The notes: generated by a model from the sequence alone, not told the origin. A stretch of DNA of 64,000 nt from Panagrolaimus kolymaensis (GCA_028622995.1 JAJQJQ010000062.1:186001-250000); one strand, 5' to 3'. Shown: positions 26,383 through 35,986, counted from the stretch's first letter. Numbers and translations are program-made.

Positions 26383-27744
26383 CTATTTTGGAGCGAAGTA
26401 AGCAGATGTTGCACCAGGAGCAGAACCAGCACCACCTCCAGATGGAGCGAAGTAAGCAGATGTACCAGCAGGAGTAGAAGAACCACCAGCGCCACCAAGT
26501 TTAGGTCCAGATCCACCAGAAGGAGCTCCAACACCGAAGTAAGCTGAAGTCGCACCACCGCCACCAGGAGCACCGCTACCACCGACGCCAAAGTAAGCAG
26601 ATGTTGCACCTCCACCACCACCAGGAGAAGACATAGGAGGAGCAGAAGGAGCAGCGAAACCAGGATTTCCCAAAGCAGTCATTGTTGAAGATCCAGCCAT
26701 CGGGGCATTTCCAATTGCAGTCATAGTTGATGTACCACCACCTAAAAATGTAAAAAGTTAGAATTGAATCAGATACAAGACAAGAATGTGCTTACCAGGC
26801 ATAGGAGCACCAACTGCCGTCATAGTAGAACGTCCAGGAGCATTACCAATAGCTGTCATTGTTGAAGTTCCGCCCATTCGAGCACCACCGATTGCTGTCA
26901 TAGTTGATGTACCACCACCTGAAAATTTAACAAATTAGAATTGAGAGAGATACAAAAGCTAATAATTTGCTTACCAGGCATTGGAGCACCAACGATAGCT
27001 GTCATTGTTGAAGTTCCACCCATTGGAGCACCACCGATAGCCGTCATAGTTGAAGAACCACCCATGGGAGCATGACCAACTGCTGTCATAGTTGAAGAAC
27101 CAGCCATAGGAGCATTGCCGATTGCTGTCATAGTTGATGTTCCTCCTGAAAAATCACAAATTAGAATTATACCAGGTACAAAGAGATTAATGTACTTACC
27201 CATTGGTGCACCTACAGCAGTCATAGTTGAGCGTCCAGGAGCATTACCAATAGCTGTCATTGTTGAAGTTCCGCCCATTGGAGCACCACCGATTGCTGTC
27301 ATAGTTGAAGATCCAGCCATTGGGGCATTGCCAACTGCCGTCATAGTTGAAGATCCAGCCATGGGAGCATTTCCAATTGCTGTCATAGTTGAGGTTCCCA
27401 TTGGAGGAGGAGGAAGAGGAGCAGCAGAACCACCTGAAGGAGCACCACCACCAACAGCAAAGTAAGCACTAGTTGCGCCACCGCCACCAGGAGCACCGCT
27501 ACCACCGACGCCAAAGTAAGCAGAGGTTGCACCGCCACCAGGAGCTCCACTTCCACCAGACATGTTGTTATTATTTCCGCCAGAGTAGCCACCAGCAGGA
27601 GGAGGAGCACTTCCAGGAGCAGCGAAGTATGCTAGAAAGAAAAAAATGTCATCAAAAAATATAAAATTTAAAAAAATAAAACCAACCTGAAGTTGCACCA
27701 CCACCTTTAGCTCCACCAGGTCCAAGATATGTTGAAGCAGCCAT
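26383..27744 (-). CDS. Gly-rich repeat protein, SSQ-like (sperm-specific class Q type)
   Basis: Five exons: 27744-27687, 27631-27200, 27145-26975, 26918-26796, 26741-26383, all phase 1 at the joints, 380 aa. The protein is built from two repeat types: a TSAYFGVGG-like unit with Gly/Pro linkers, in the N- and C-terminal parts, and a STMTAIGNAPMAGS-like unit repeated about 13 times in the middle. No Cys, no membrane segment and no signal peptide are seen (it starts MAASTYLGPGG). Composition and repeats recall the C. elegans SSQ sperm proteins; that match is from memory and not certain. The introns inside the repeat region resemble one another, a sign of unit duplication. Confidence 0.72.
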
Positions 27745-27836
27745 TTTGAAGAAAACGAGATGAGAAGAAGTTCGAAAACTGCCGGATTGGATTAAGCGTA
27801 AGTGCGAACACTGATGAAAATTGAAAACTCAACCAT

Positions 27837-27845
27837 CCTTTTATA
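27837..27845 (-). promoter_or_regulatory. TATA box of the SSQ-like gene
   Basis: On the minus strand the sequence reads TATAAAAGG, about 95 bp upstream of the start codon. Strong TATA boxes are typical of highly expressed nematode germline and structural genes. Confidence 0.45.
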
Positions 27846-28230
27846 CGTTTTTTGAGGTTTTCTTATGCAAATAACTCATTTACAACAAACGAGCATTTTC
27901 GTTTGCAAAATTTGCATACTCTTTTTATTAGCGATCAAAAAAAATTTTAGCTTTCTTTTTTTTCCTCCGAACAAAAAAAAACTTGCTAAAAACAATTTTT
28001 GCTTGCCTTTATTACTTTCAAAATTTTAGTAGTTTGTCGTTAACATTTCTTTTAAAAAGCTTTAATTCTTTCTTCTATTGCTTGATTCTAAAGCTATGTG
28101 GCGTTTTATTGGTTTTACTGATCCATCTAAATACACGAGATGTGTATGATCTCTTTCATGGGGATTTTTTCTAATGATTTCTTACAATAAAATTCTAAAC
28201 AACTCTTATTGTTGATAATCTTTATATCCA

Positions 28231-28382
28231 TTTTCTCTACAGCTCCGTTTAATTTCTCATTTCATTCAAAATACTCATCGCTTCCGAGAAAAATTCTTTT
28301 TTCTCTGTGCTCATAGACTTCACAGTCTCTTTCTCTGTTTTGGGTTGGGTCTACTTTATTAGCAAGCAAAAAGCAAAATACA
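28231..28382 (-). repeat. Split direct repeat B2 (element 3' end on its sense strand)
   Basis: The 152-bp block matches 30558-30709 with one difference (T at 28314, C at 30641). It begins TTTTCTCTACAGC at the left boundary of the element. Confidence 0.85.
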
Positions 28383-28463
28383 TACAACCAAAAAACTGAC
28401 CAACCATGGCCCTAACATTAAACAAACAATAACAAAACCAATAATAATTATTAATCCGGGATA

Positions 28464-29429
28464 TCATTCTTCTTGATGCTCCATGATACAGCGTAGTAAA
28501 GAGGAAACATTTTGAGTTGTTCTTGCACTTCGTTGAACATAAGATTTCTTAGACGTTGAAGATTTCCATCGAGCTCCACGATCTAATTCAGCTTCTGTAC
28601 ATCCGGCTTCAATAGCAGCAGTAGCAGCACTTCCACGAAATGAATGGAGCGTTAAGTTCTTCCGGATTCCAATTTTCTGAGCAGCTTCTTTGAGTTCTTT
28701 TAGAGCGGCATCATAGGACCATGGTCGATCAGCACCTGAAAAAGAGGGAAAGAGGAAAAGGGAAGGAGGACACTTTAAGACCCATTCTTCCAGAATGGCA
28801 ACTGGGCATGAAGAAGATTTCAATCTTGATATGAAAACAGGTTCCACCGGTCCATTTTGATTACATTTCGACTTCCGGAGATCAATTCTAACATTATTTT
28901 CACAAAACACAAATTGATTCTTTTCCAAAGATAACACTTCTGATGGACGAAACAACCCAGCAAATAAAGTAATAATCAAAGTACCAATTCTTTTCTCCAT
29001 ACGATTAGACGATTTAGCCAGTGGCATAAACAACATTAGTTCATCCGGTGTTACTTGTTCCTTGTGTTTGACAGGTGGTGCCTTCTTTGAAATTGCTTTC
29101 ATTACCAAATTTCTGTAATAAGAGACTTCCGGTGTGTAGTTTTCTTTGTTCCCAGAGATCTTCCTCTTTTCAAAAAATGATACCGCAGCGGTAATAGTAA
29201 CAGCTTTTGATTTTGATTCTTTTGCAACTGTCATCAAATAGAGAGGTAATATGTATCCGGTATCGTTTTCATCTTCCTCCAATAATAGAGTTTCTTTCCA
29301 TTTTTTATATTTACCATATTCACGAACATAAGTAGTTTGAGTTGATTTTGCAAATCCAGATAAAACGAAGTTTGAGATCTCTTCCGGTGGTGCTGTCTTT
29401 CCTGGGTTCCTCTGAGCGATCCGGGCCAA
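28464..29429 (-). CDS. Tyrosine recombinase (YR) of the PAT-like element
   Basis: A 321-codon frame on the minus strand with all expected catalytic positions: Arg161 in LFRPSEVLSL, a Lys near 186 in DLRKSKC, His262 and Arg265 in LHSFRGSAATAA, Trp288 in GARWKSS and the nucleophile Tyr297 in KKSYVQRS. It should cut and rejoin element ends at the A-B junction. The frame opens at TTG (29429), not ATG; the degenerate copy has ATG at the equivalent codon, so the start here seems mutated or supplied by an upstream exon. A 39-bp intron-like stretch (29438-29476, GTAAGT to TTTCAG) lies just upstream. A Crypton is an alternative, but the gag-like ORF and split repeats favour PAT. Confidence 0.85.
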   Translation of the reverse strand: MARIAQRNPGKTAPPEEISNFVLSGFAKSTQTTYVREYGKYKKWKETLLLEEDENDTGYILPLYLMTVAKESKSKAVTITAAVSFFEKRKISGNKENYTPEVSYYRNLVMKAISKKAPPVKHKEQVTPDELMLFMPLAKSSNRMEKRIGTLIITLFAGLFRPSEVLSLEKNQFVFCENNVRIDLRKSKCNQNGPVEPVFISRLKSSSCPVAILEEWVLKCPPSLFLFPSFSGADRPWSYDAALKELKEAAQKIGIRKNLTLHSFRGSAATAAIEAGCTEAELDRGARWKSSTSKKSYVQRSARTTQNVSSLLRCIMEHQEE

Positions 29430-29698
29430 CCTTTGTTCTGAAAAAATAAAAATTGTTAAAATTATAAAAGACTTACCTTAAAAAATCTAAAAATTGAAGG
29501 GGGTTAGGATGGCTAGGATCAAGCACAGAGAGGGTTTTAGGGAATTCCTTTTGACAATTAGTTTTCAGTTATTCTTAAAATAATTCCCGATTCTGTCGGC
29601 TCACCTGTAGTGAGTGCACGGAGCTTTGCCGACCGCAAAGGACAACGTCGTGCTAACTTTAACAACTTAATAGGGAGAAGGAGGGGATGGAGGGCGGG

Positions 29699-29806
29699 GT
29701 TCAAAACGTTGCAAGCTTGCAAAAAACGCAGAATGAAGAAAAACACTTTTTTCATTTGCTTCATCAACGTCGAAACAGACTGCTCGTCTTTTCGCTTCGA
29801 GAATTT
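29699..29806 (-). repeat. Diverged third copy of the A block
   Basis: The sequence from about 29699 to 29802 aligns with A1/A2 (shared CGTCGAAACAGACTGCTCGT and GAATGAAGAAAAACAC) with several differences. It ends at GAGAATTT, where a degenerate recombinase fragment begins instead of B. Confidence 0.7.
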
Positions 29807-30289
29807 CTATAGCAGCAGTTGCAATACTTCCAAAATTTGAATGATGAGTTATGTTCTTCCGGATTCTAATTCTTCTTGATGTTTCTTTGTGATCCTCCAG
29901 TGCAGCTTCATAGGACCATGGTCGATATATATCTAAAAAGAGAGGGGAAAAGGAAGGAGAAAACTTTAGTACACATTCTTCAATAATGACTTGATAAGAA
30001 AAGCTTCTTAGTTTTGATGAAAATCCCAGATGCACCGGTACATTTTGTTACATTATTAACTTCCGGTTTATGTTTCTCTTCTTCCACTAATATCTTTCTT
30101 TTCACTTGTCGATTGCAACCATATGTTTTCTGTGTAACTTCTCTTAATCGATTAAGCACAAATTTGAGATTTCTTCCGGTGGTGCTGTCTTCTCTGGGTT
30201 CCTTTGGGCGATCCGGACCATTGTTTGATCTGAAAAATCTGAAAGGTTAAAAATAAAAAGGACTTACCATATCTAAAAAAGTGAGGAGA
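29803..30289 (-). pseudogene. Degenerate, internally deleted copy of the recombinase unit
   Basis: On the minus strand, a C-terminal piece (RPWSYEAALEDHKET, then IRKNITHHSNFGSIATAA) parallels RPWSYDAALKELKEA and LHSFRGSAATAA of the intact frame. An N-terminal piece starting at ATG 30221 parallels ARIAQRNPGKTAPPEE. The middle of the gene is missing. The catalytic HxxR region is altered (LHSFRG became HHSNFG), so it is dead. Leader sequences at 30230-30446 and 29430-29698 also match each other, so a unit of leader, YR and A was duplicated in tandem and one copy decayed. Confidence 0.75.
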
Positions 30290-30445
30290 GGACGAATGGT
30301 CTGGATCAAGCCCAAATGGAAAGGGAAAAACTTTTTCTATGTTTCCGATTCAGTCGGCTTGCATCCAGCAAGTGCACGGTACTTTGCATCCAGCAACGGT
30401 TAACGTCGTGCTAATACTTTTTCAAGGAAGGGGATGGCGGGCGGG

Positions 30446-30560
30446 CGTTCAACAGGATTACAAGCTTGCTAAAAGCAGAATGAAGAAAAACACTTTTTTC
30501 GTAGCTACTTCAACGTCGAAACAGACTGCTCGTCTTTTCGCTTCGAGAAAAATGCAATTT
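30446..30560 (-). repeat. Split direct repeat A2 (internal copy)
   Basis: It is identical over 115 bp to A1 at 32538-32652. Its end (GCAATTT) runs straight into B1 with a shared TTT, so the two blocks overlap by 3 bp. Confidence 0.87.
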
Positions 30561-30709
30561 TCTCTACAGCTCCGTTTAATTTCTCATTTCATTCAAAATA
30601 CTCATCGCTTCCGAGAAAAATTCTTTTTTCTCTGTGCTCACAGACTTCACAGTCTCTTTCTCTGTTTTGGGTTGGGTCTACTTTATTAGCAAGCAAAAAG
30701 CAAAATACA
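30558..30709 (-). repeat. Split direct repeat B1 (internal copy)
   Basis: This is the internal partner of B2. It starts in the TTT shared with A2, which is probably the crossover core for the recombinase. Confidence 0.87.
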
Positions 30710-31180
30710 GAATATGGAGCTAAAGGTTCGAGAACAAGTGAGGTTCGAGAACAAGTCTGGTTGTTTTCTTTTAATTTAGGTACATATCAAGGATATAAAT
30801 AACAGACATCCAGGAACAAAAAGTTCACGCTATCGAACACTTATGTAATCACTTTTGTATTGACGCAATCGAATAACAAATATACTTTTTACTTTTATTA
30901 AAAACAACAAAGATACATTCAAATGCTTGAACAGATCAATAACTTAAAACAATTGAACAAACACGAAAAAGTTTTTCAGGAATGGATCAGAGAACTTCGC
31001 ATTATGAGGACCTTCCGGGAGATAGAGAACAACGACAATTATGAATCCTGAAAGAATCAGTAAGATTTCTTTAAGTTCTAAGCAGTTAAAGATATTTCTT
31101 ATTCTCTTTTTATATAAGGAAAAAAAGCGGTTACTGGAGGGATGTATCTTAAAGATTGTAATCCGGGAGACGACATATAA

Positions 31181-31500
31181 CTGAAAATGTTAACTCTCAT
31201 CACATAAGCTGGGGCATAACTTCCTCCCAAATTTTAACCTCTAGAAGTTAGAGAGCATAACCGTTAATGTTAACGTTCATCACATAAGTTGGGGCATAAC
31301 TTCCTCCCAAATTTTAACCTCTAGAAGTTAGAGAGCATAACCGTTAATGTTAACGTTCATCACATAAGTTGGGGCATAACTTCTTCCCATATTTTAACCT
31401 CTAGAAGCTAGAGAGCATAACCGTTAATGTTAACGTTCATCTTATAAGCTGGGGCATAACATCCTCCCATATTTTAACCTTTTGAAGCTAAAGAACTACG
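31181..31500. repeat. Four 80-bp tandem repeats inside the element
   Basis: Units at 31181-31260, 31261-31340, 31341-31420 and 31421-31500 share CATAAGYTGGGGCATAACWTC and a CTCTAGAAG/TAGAGAGCATAAC segment; the fourth is the most diverged. They lie between the gag-like ORF and the A2-B1 block, where other coding sequence of a full element might be expected. There are no spacers, so this is not a CRISPR array. Confidence 0.85.
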
Positions 31501-31555
31501 TACAAAAAATGCTATAAAACACTTACCATTTATTTTCCTCTTCCGGTTTCATTTC

Positions 31556-32452
31556 TTAGTATGGAGCTCTTCTAGTTGTGTTTCTTCTTGCTGTGCAGTC
31601 CTTCTTGAGATGAGGTCCTTTGCAGATGAAACATGGTCCAGGTTGTCTAACACCTTCCATAAGACTTGGGATTCTTTGTTGATTTCCGGAGTAAGCATTT
31701 GAGTTGTAGTATCCATAATAAGATCCGTTGAACGGTTGACCAAAGCTTTCTTCAATTCCACGATATCGATGAGTTCTTCCGGTTCTGTCATTGAGGATTG
31801 AATCACGGACATCTTTGGAAAGATTCTTTGAAATATCATCAAGCTTCTTGGTTGCTTCATGAGCATCAGCAATAGCAAAGGCGCGAGGATTTTTGTCGGC
31901 GAGTTCCAAAAGAGCATAACGGTCGTCCACATCTTTGATCACATCTTTTACCATCTTAACCAGTTTATCCGGGTCATCTTGCTTCATAGCTTCGTTTAGC
32001 TTGAGCTTTATCTTCAACAGGATGGAGCATTGTCTTTCGATTCCGGGATTCTTGAATTGGTTTACAGCAACTTTATGAGCAACAAGGTCATCAATGGTGA
32101 GGGCATCCGGTTCCTTCTTCTTGTTCCTTTGAATATCGTTCATCATCGTGGTTAAATTACCAATTGCGCCTGTCATAGCCAACAACGTATCACGAACATC
32201 AGCATCTACAGCTTTCTTCTTTCTTACAGGTGATTGACTTCCGGTACTATCGTCATTTCTTTTACGTGTTCTTTTCTTTGGAGCTCCACCATCACAAAGT
32301 TCATCTTCATCAGGTTCCATATCATAGACAATTTTCTTTCTTTTCTTCTTTTGAGGAGTTCCGCCACCATAATCTAGTTCCGGGTGTTCCATTTCTTGTA
32401 TTTCTCTTTGAAGACGAGCATTGAGAGCTTCTTCCGGGTCCGTGTCAGACAT
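31556..32452 (-). CDS. Gag-like protein of the PAT-like element
   Basis: 298 aa from ATG at 32452 to TAA at 31556-31558. The N-terminal third is very charged with basic clusters (PQKKKRKK, PKKRTRKR) between acidic runs and may be a nuclear signal. The middle is helical, with Lys/Asp/Leu repeats. The C-terminus has a zinc-knuckle-like CFICKGPHLKKDC, spacing C-X2-C-X3-H-X4-C, one residue shorter than the retroviral form. This order fits a nucleic-acid-binding capsid protein. Just after the stop, an ATG near 31550 opens eight codons up to a GTAAGT donor, a possible first exon of a lost second ORF. Confidence 0.75.
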   Translation of the reverse strand: MSDTDPEEALNARLQREIQEMEHPELDYGGGTPQKKKRKKIVYDMEPDEDELCDGGAPKKRTRKRNDDSTGSQSPVRKKKAVDADVRDTLLAMTGAIGNLTTMMNDIQRNKKKEPDALTIDDLVAHKVAVNQFKNPGIERQCSILLKIKLKLNEAMKQDDPDKLVKMVKDVIKDVDDRYALLELADKNPRAFAIADAHEATKKLDDISKNLSKDVRDSILNDRTGRTHRYRGIEESFGQPFNGSYYGYYNSNAYSGNQQRIPSLMEGVRQPGPCFICKGPHLKKDCTARRNTTRRAPY

Positions 32453-32537
32453 ACTTGAAATACACGTACGAAGCAGAATTATATTGACGAAAAATTCAAA
32501 AAATATTCGCAGAAAAATAATAAATCCGGTAAAAATA

Positions 32538-32652
32538 CGTTCAACAGGATTACAAGCTTGCTAAAAGCAGAATGAAGAAAAACACTTTTTTCGTAGCTAC
32601 TTCAACGTCGAAACAGACTGCTCGTCTTTTCGCTTCGAGAAAAATGCAATTT
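32538..32652 (-). repeat. Split direct repeat A1 (element 5' end on its sense strand)
   Basis: It is identical to A2. Beyond GCAATTT at 32652 the sequence leaves the repeat (GCTTTATG), which sets the right boundary of the element. Confidence 0.85.
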
Positions 32653-32923
32653 GCTTTATGCAGAAAACAATTAATTCCATATCAGTAAGTTTATCATTTG
32701 CAATGACAATAAATAAAGCCAAGGAAAAATTTCAAAAGTATCATCGGCAATAATTTATCGAAAGATTTGGTTATCTCATCGTCTAAAAAATTTCTGCAAT
32801 AATAATCAAACAATTATTTCATTAATTGTACCAAAATTTTGTCATTGCCATATTCAAAGTTTGGATCTTTTTTTTTGGAAGCAAAGAATGACATTGAAAG
32901 AATTGTTTAATTTTTAACTGCAG

Positions 32924-33041
32924 CTAGAACTATTGAAGAAATTAAATTTTATGAAGTTCAAATTATTGTGGATAATGATGGCAACATGAATATTGTATTT
33001 TCAGATTTGCTTTCATTGACACCTAAAGTTAAAATCATCAG
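32924..33041 (+). pseudogene. Orphan exon-like coding fragment, right flank of the element
   Basis: A CTGCAG acceptor is followed by an open, balanced frame (TIEEIKFYEVQIIVDNDG, FSDLLSLTPKVKII) and an AG/GTATTA donor. No partner exons were found nearby. It looks like a piece of a broken gene; family unknown. Confidence 0.35.
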
Positions 33042-33119
33042 GTATTAAGACTTTTTTTATTTACAAAGTTTGTGTGAATATGCGATTAGGATAGCATCGT
33101 CCATCCTTCCGTAAACATC

Positions 33120-33450
33120 GCAGCATTTAGATAGAAAAAATTTTTAATATTGAGAAACAATTAACTCCATATCCTCCAATTTTTACACTTGAGATGGCTT
33201 CCAATCCATTCAAAATAAGACAAAACCCTTGCAACAGTTGTTCAGCTTCAAAATAAAATAAGGATATCGAATATATGGGAAGCCACATTGCATCGACAAA
33301 AGCAGAAGATTTCTGTATATTTTTTGCAAGTAAACAATTCCTTTTCTTTTTTTTGATTATTGCTGATTATGGATGCATTATTTGAGAATAAGAAATGCCA
33401 ATCCTTCGAGTTGCATCTTGATTTCCATGATTTCATCAAACTCTCACTTT
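33120..33450 (-). pseudogene. Decayed minus-strand coding fragments
   Basis: One stretch around 33150-33240 reads LLQGFCLILNGLEAISS followed by GGYGVN. Another around 33370-33430 reads EIKMQLEGLAFLILK. The two are loosely alike, as if remnants of related exons. Stops break both. A sequence like GATATGGARTTAATTGTTTYC also occurs just inside the right flank of the element (about 32665-32685). Weak evidence. Confidence 0.25.
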
Positions 33451-33608
33451 TTTGTGGAAGAAACAAAGAAACAAAACAAAGAAACAAAACAAAAAAATCA
33501 AAATAATTATTCTCATTTATCGATGATTTATTTACAAACACTTTTATTTACCTAACACACATACATACAAATTAGTTACTTTATAATATAATAAAAAAAT
33601 ATTTATAT

Positions 33609-34783
33609 TCATTTTTTATCATTATTACCATCACCACTTGAGCTGCTTGAAGAATCTTCAGTTGTATCTTTTGATGGTTTTTTGTTGTTGTTGGTATTGT
33701 CTTCTTTGGTGTCGTTCTTGTTGTTATTGAGATCAGCATTTGAAGGTTGTTTGCCTAAAAAAATAGAGAAAGCATTAAACATATTAACACACAAAAGCTT
33801 TAAGGTTCAAAAGTTTCATAAAGTTAAGGTTCTTTCAGAAGGCAACTTCCTTGATTTAGAAACAACCAAAAACAAAACAAAAAAAAGAAAGAAATGAAAC
33901 TTACTTGCTGCTGCTGGAGGAGGAGTATTCGCTTGATTTGTTGATAAAGTACTTGTTGGAGCAGATTTTTGTTGAATTGGTGATGGAACTTGTTGAAGCA
34001 TACCATCAGATACATTAGGATATTGTTTACGAAGTTCATCAAGTTCTTGAGGAGTTTTAGATACAATTTGTGGTGGAGGAGCCAAAGTTATTTTAGATTC
34101 TTCAACTTCACTATATTCAATTCGTAAAACTTTTCGAGATGTTTGAGTTAAAACCTAAAAAAGCGACAACATGAGAAGATCAAAATGGTTTTGGTTAGTT
34201 AAAGGAAGTCGTGGATTTTGTATGTTACTCGTGAAAAAATTGAATATAGCAATTCCAAGTTAGTAGTTTTTGTCAAAACAGTCAAAAACGAAGTCAACGA
34301 AAGTACACATATCAAGTTAGACAGCTTCCATATAGTATCCCATCCACCATTTTTGCTTCACGTAAAAGTGGATCAAACAAATAAACACTACTAACCTCAG
34401 GACAGCTTTGTAGTTTCCAAACTCTTGATGGATCAAGACAATTGATTGGAGCAGGAGCAAAGACGATAGTAAAACGATCACGTGAACATGGTGGCTTTTC
34501 TTTTTGACCAAAACCTTTGAAAATTAATCGAATTGTTTTCTAAAAAAAATCAACTTTGTTAGAATAATCTCTAAAAAATTAAAGTTAAATAACATACCTC
34601 TTGATTTTTATCAACTTTACCAAAAACAGGACGCATTTTAAATATTTGTGGACGAGTTGTTTTCATTTTGAAGATGATTGATTGATCCCAATTATTTTTA
34701 ATAACCAATTCAACTGATTGTGGTTGAGTTAATGATTTGAATATTACAGCTTCAGATGGAATAAGTTCAACATGATTATCCAT
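33609..34783 (-). CDS. MSP-domain protein with disordered Ser/Asn-rich tail
   Basis: Four exons: 34783-34598, 34539-34396, 34154-33905, 33754-33609; phases match, 241 aa. Residues about 5-110 form an MSP/VAP-type domain (VELVIKNNWDQSIIFKMK, FKMRPVFGKVDKNQE, DRFTIVFAPAP). The second half is a Pro/Gln-rich linker and a low-complexity Asn/Lys/Ser tail. There is no C-terminal membrane anchor, unlike VAP proteins, so it is a soluble MSP-domain protein, possibly sperm-related given the SSQ-like gene 6 kb away; that link is inference. Confidence 0.85.
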
Positions 34784-35986
34784 TTTCTTCAAAAATAAAC
34801 GACAAGCAGGCAGATAGACAGATACGAAGAAGATACAAATACAACACACCACCAATTTGTTTGTTGTTTGTTTAATGGAAAGAAAAAACAAAAATGAATG
34901 AAAGCAAAAATGAAGGGAAAAAAGCATGGGAAAAACGCGAAGAAGTTTTACCATATGAAAATTTATCAAGAGAGTTTCAAAAAAAAAAATGATTGATTTT
35001 TTCAACTTAGAGAAGCGTTTATTTTTGCATCTAAACTTAAGTTTTTAAACTTTTGGATAGCTTCACATTTTACTGATTCAATAAAATATTATTATAAACG
35101 CTATTGTCGAACATTTTCTCAAATTATTCTAGGAGTTAATTTTGATTAGAAAATGTGCAGCTGCAGCTGCTACGCTACATACATACATTTACAGTATTCA
35201 TTATTCCATTCTTCCTTTATTTTTTGTTGCTCTTTCTTGATTGAGAGCGTTGTCTTTTTTTGTATTTTTGTAATGTGCGTCATTCACTATTAAATCAATC
35301 GAACTTTTACACATTCGTTGGAAAAAAGTTAAGTCATTCGTTCATTTTTTTGCCCTTGATCGAGAAGTTCAAAAATAAAAAGCGTAAATAACAAAATAAT
35401 AAATTGTGGTATTGGATTAAGAAATCTCTTGTTTTTTTGTTGTTGTTTGATTACTGTAACAATTTGCGTCATATTTTTTATGGACGACGAATGAATAAAA
35501 AACTGAATGCAAACTAACAACTACCTATTTTTGGATAGCAGAAGAAGGAAAATGGAAGAGGAGGAAATGATGTGAAAAAAGATTTTATTTTTGCAAGCAA
35601 TATTTTATTTTTATTTTTTTATGACGACATTGATCTTTCCTACTTTGATGTGTTGTTTTTTTTTGTTGGAATGAAGAGAGTTTATTTGGAGGCTTTATTA
35701 TAAAATAGGTGACCAAAAGGGTTAATTATGTAAGTTTTATTTTTCGTTTTTTTACTGATTTGTTTGTGAAACCATTTTTTTTGAAAGAAAAATACTGTAA
35801 GAATAAATGAAGAAAAATGTGTGGCGATCAAAAAAAGTATTGAGATTTTGCTTTTTAAATTTTGACGACGAATTTGTGGGTTGAGAGTTTCTAAAATTAT
35901 TCGTTTTAGATTTCAAATTTGTTCTTTAGCTTGTTTTTCAAGTTTTTTTTGTTTAATTAGAAAGAAAATAGTGACAAATTATTTAT
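34784..35986. other. Intergenic, no feature seen
   Basis: No supported coding or RNA gene. It contains the 5' side of the MSP-domain gene and the 3' side of the ABC transporter. Confidence 0.4.

Larger units (their letters stand above)
28231..32652 (-). mobile_element. PAT-like (DIRS order) tyrosine-recombinase retroelement with split direct repeats, probably non-autonomous
   Basis: The 4,422-bp element is read on the minus strand. Plus-strand order is B2 (28231-28382), YR, leader, A-like copy, degenerate YR copy, leader, A2-B1 (30446-30709), 80-bp tandem repeats, gag-like ORF, A1 (32538-32652). A1 and A2 are identical over 115 bp; B1 and B2 differ at one of 152 bp. B at the left end, A-B inside and A at the right end is the split direct repeat layout of PAT elements (known for Panagrellus PAT). 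No target-site duplication is seen, as expected for recombinase integration. No reverse transcriptase or RNase H reading frame is present. Near-identical repeats suggest recent activity, probably with help from a complete relative. Confidence 0.82.

Noticed and set aside
27115..27465. Plus-strand ORF of 116 codons with VIVEDPAIGA-like repeats
   Set aside because: It is the antisense shadow of the repeats in the SSQ-like gene.
28464..29429. Crypton (YR-only DNA transposon)
   Set aside because: A gag-like ORF with a zinc knuckle and split direct repeats in the same unit favour a PAT-type retroelement.
31181..31500. Evenly spaced repeats resembling a CRISPR array
   Set aside because: The repeats are contiguous 80-bp units without variable spacers, in a eukaryotic transposon.
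31549..31932. 127-codon minus-strand ORF overlapping the gag-like gene
   Set aside because: It is a shadow frame within gag, with no independent support.
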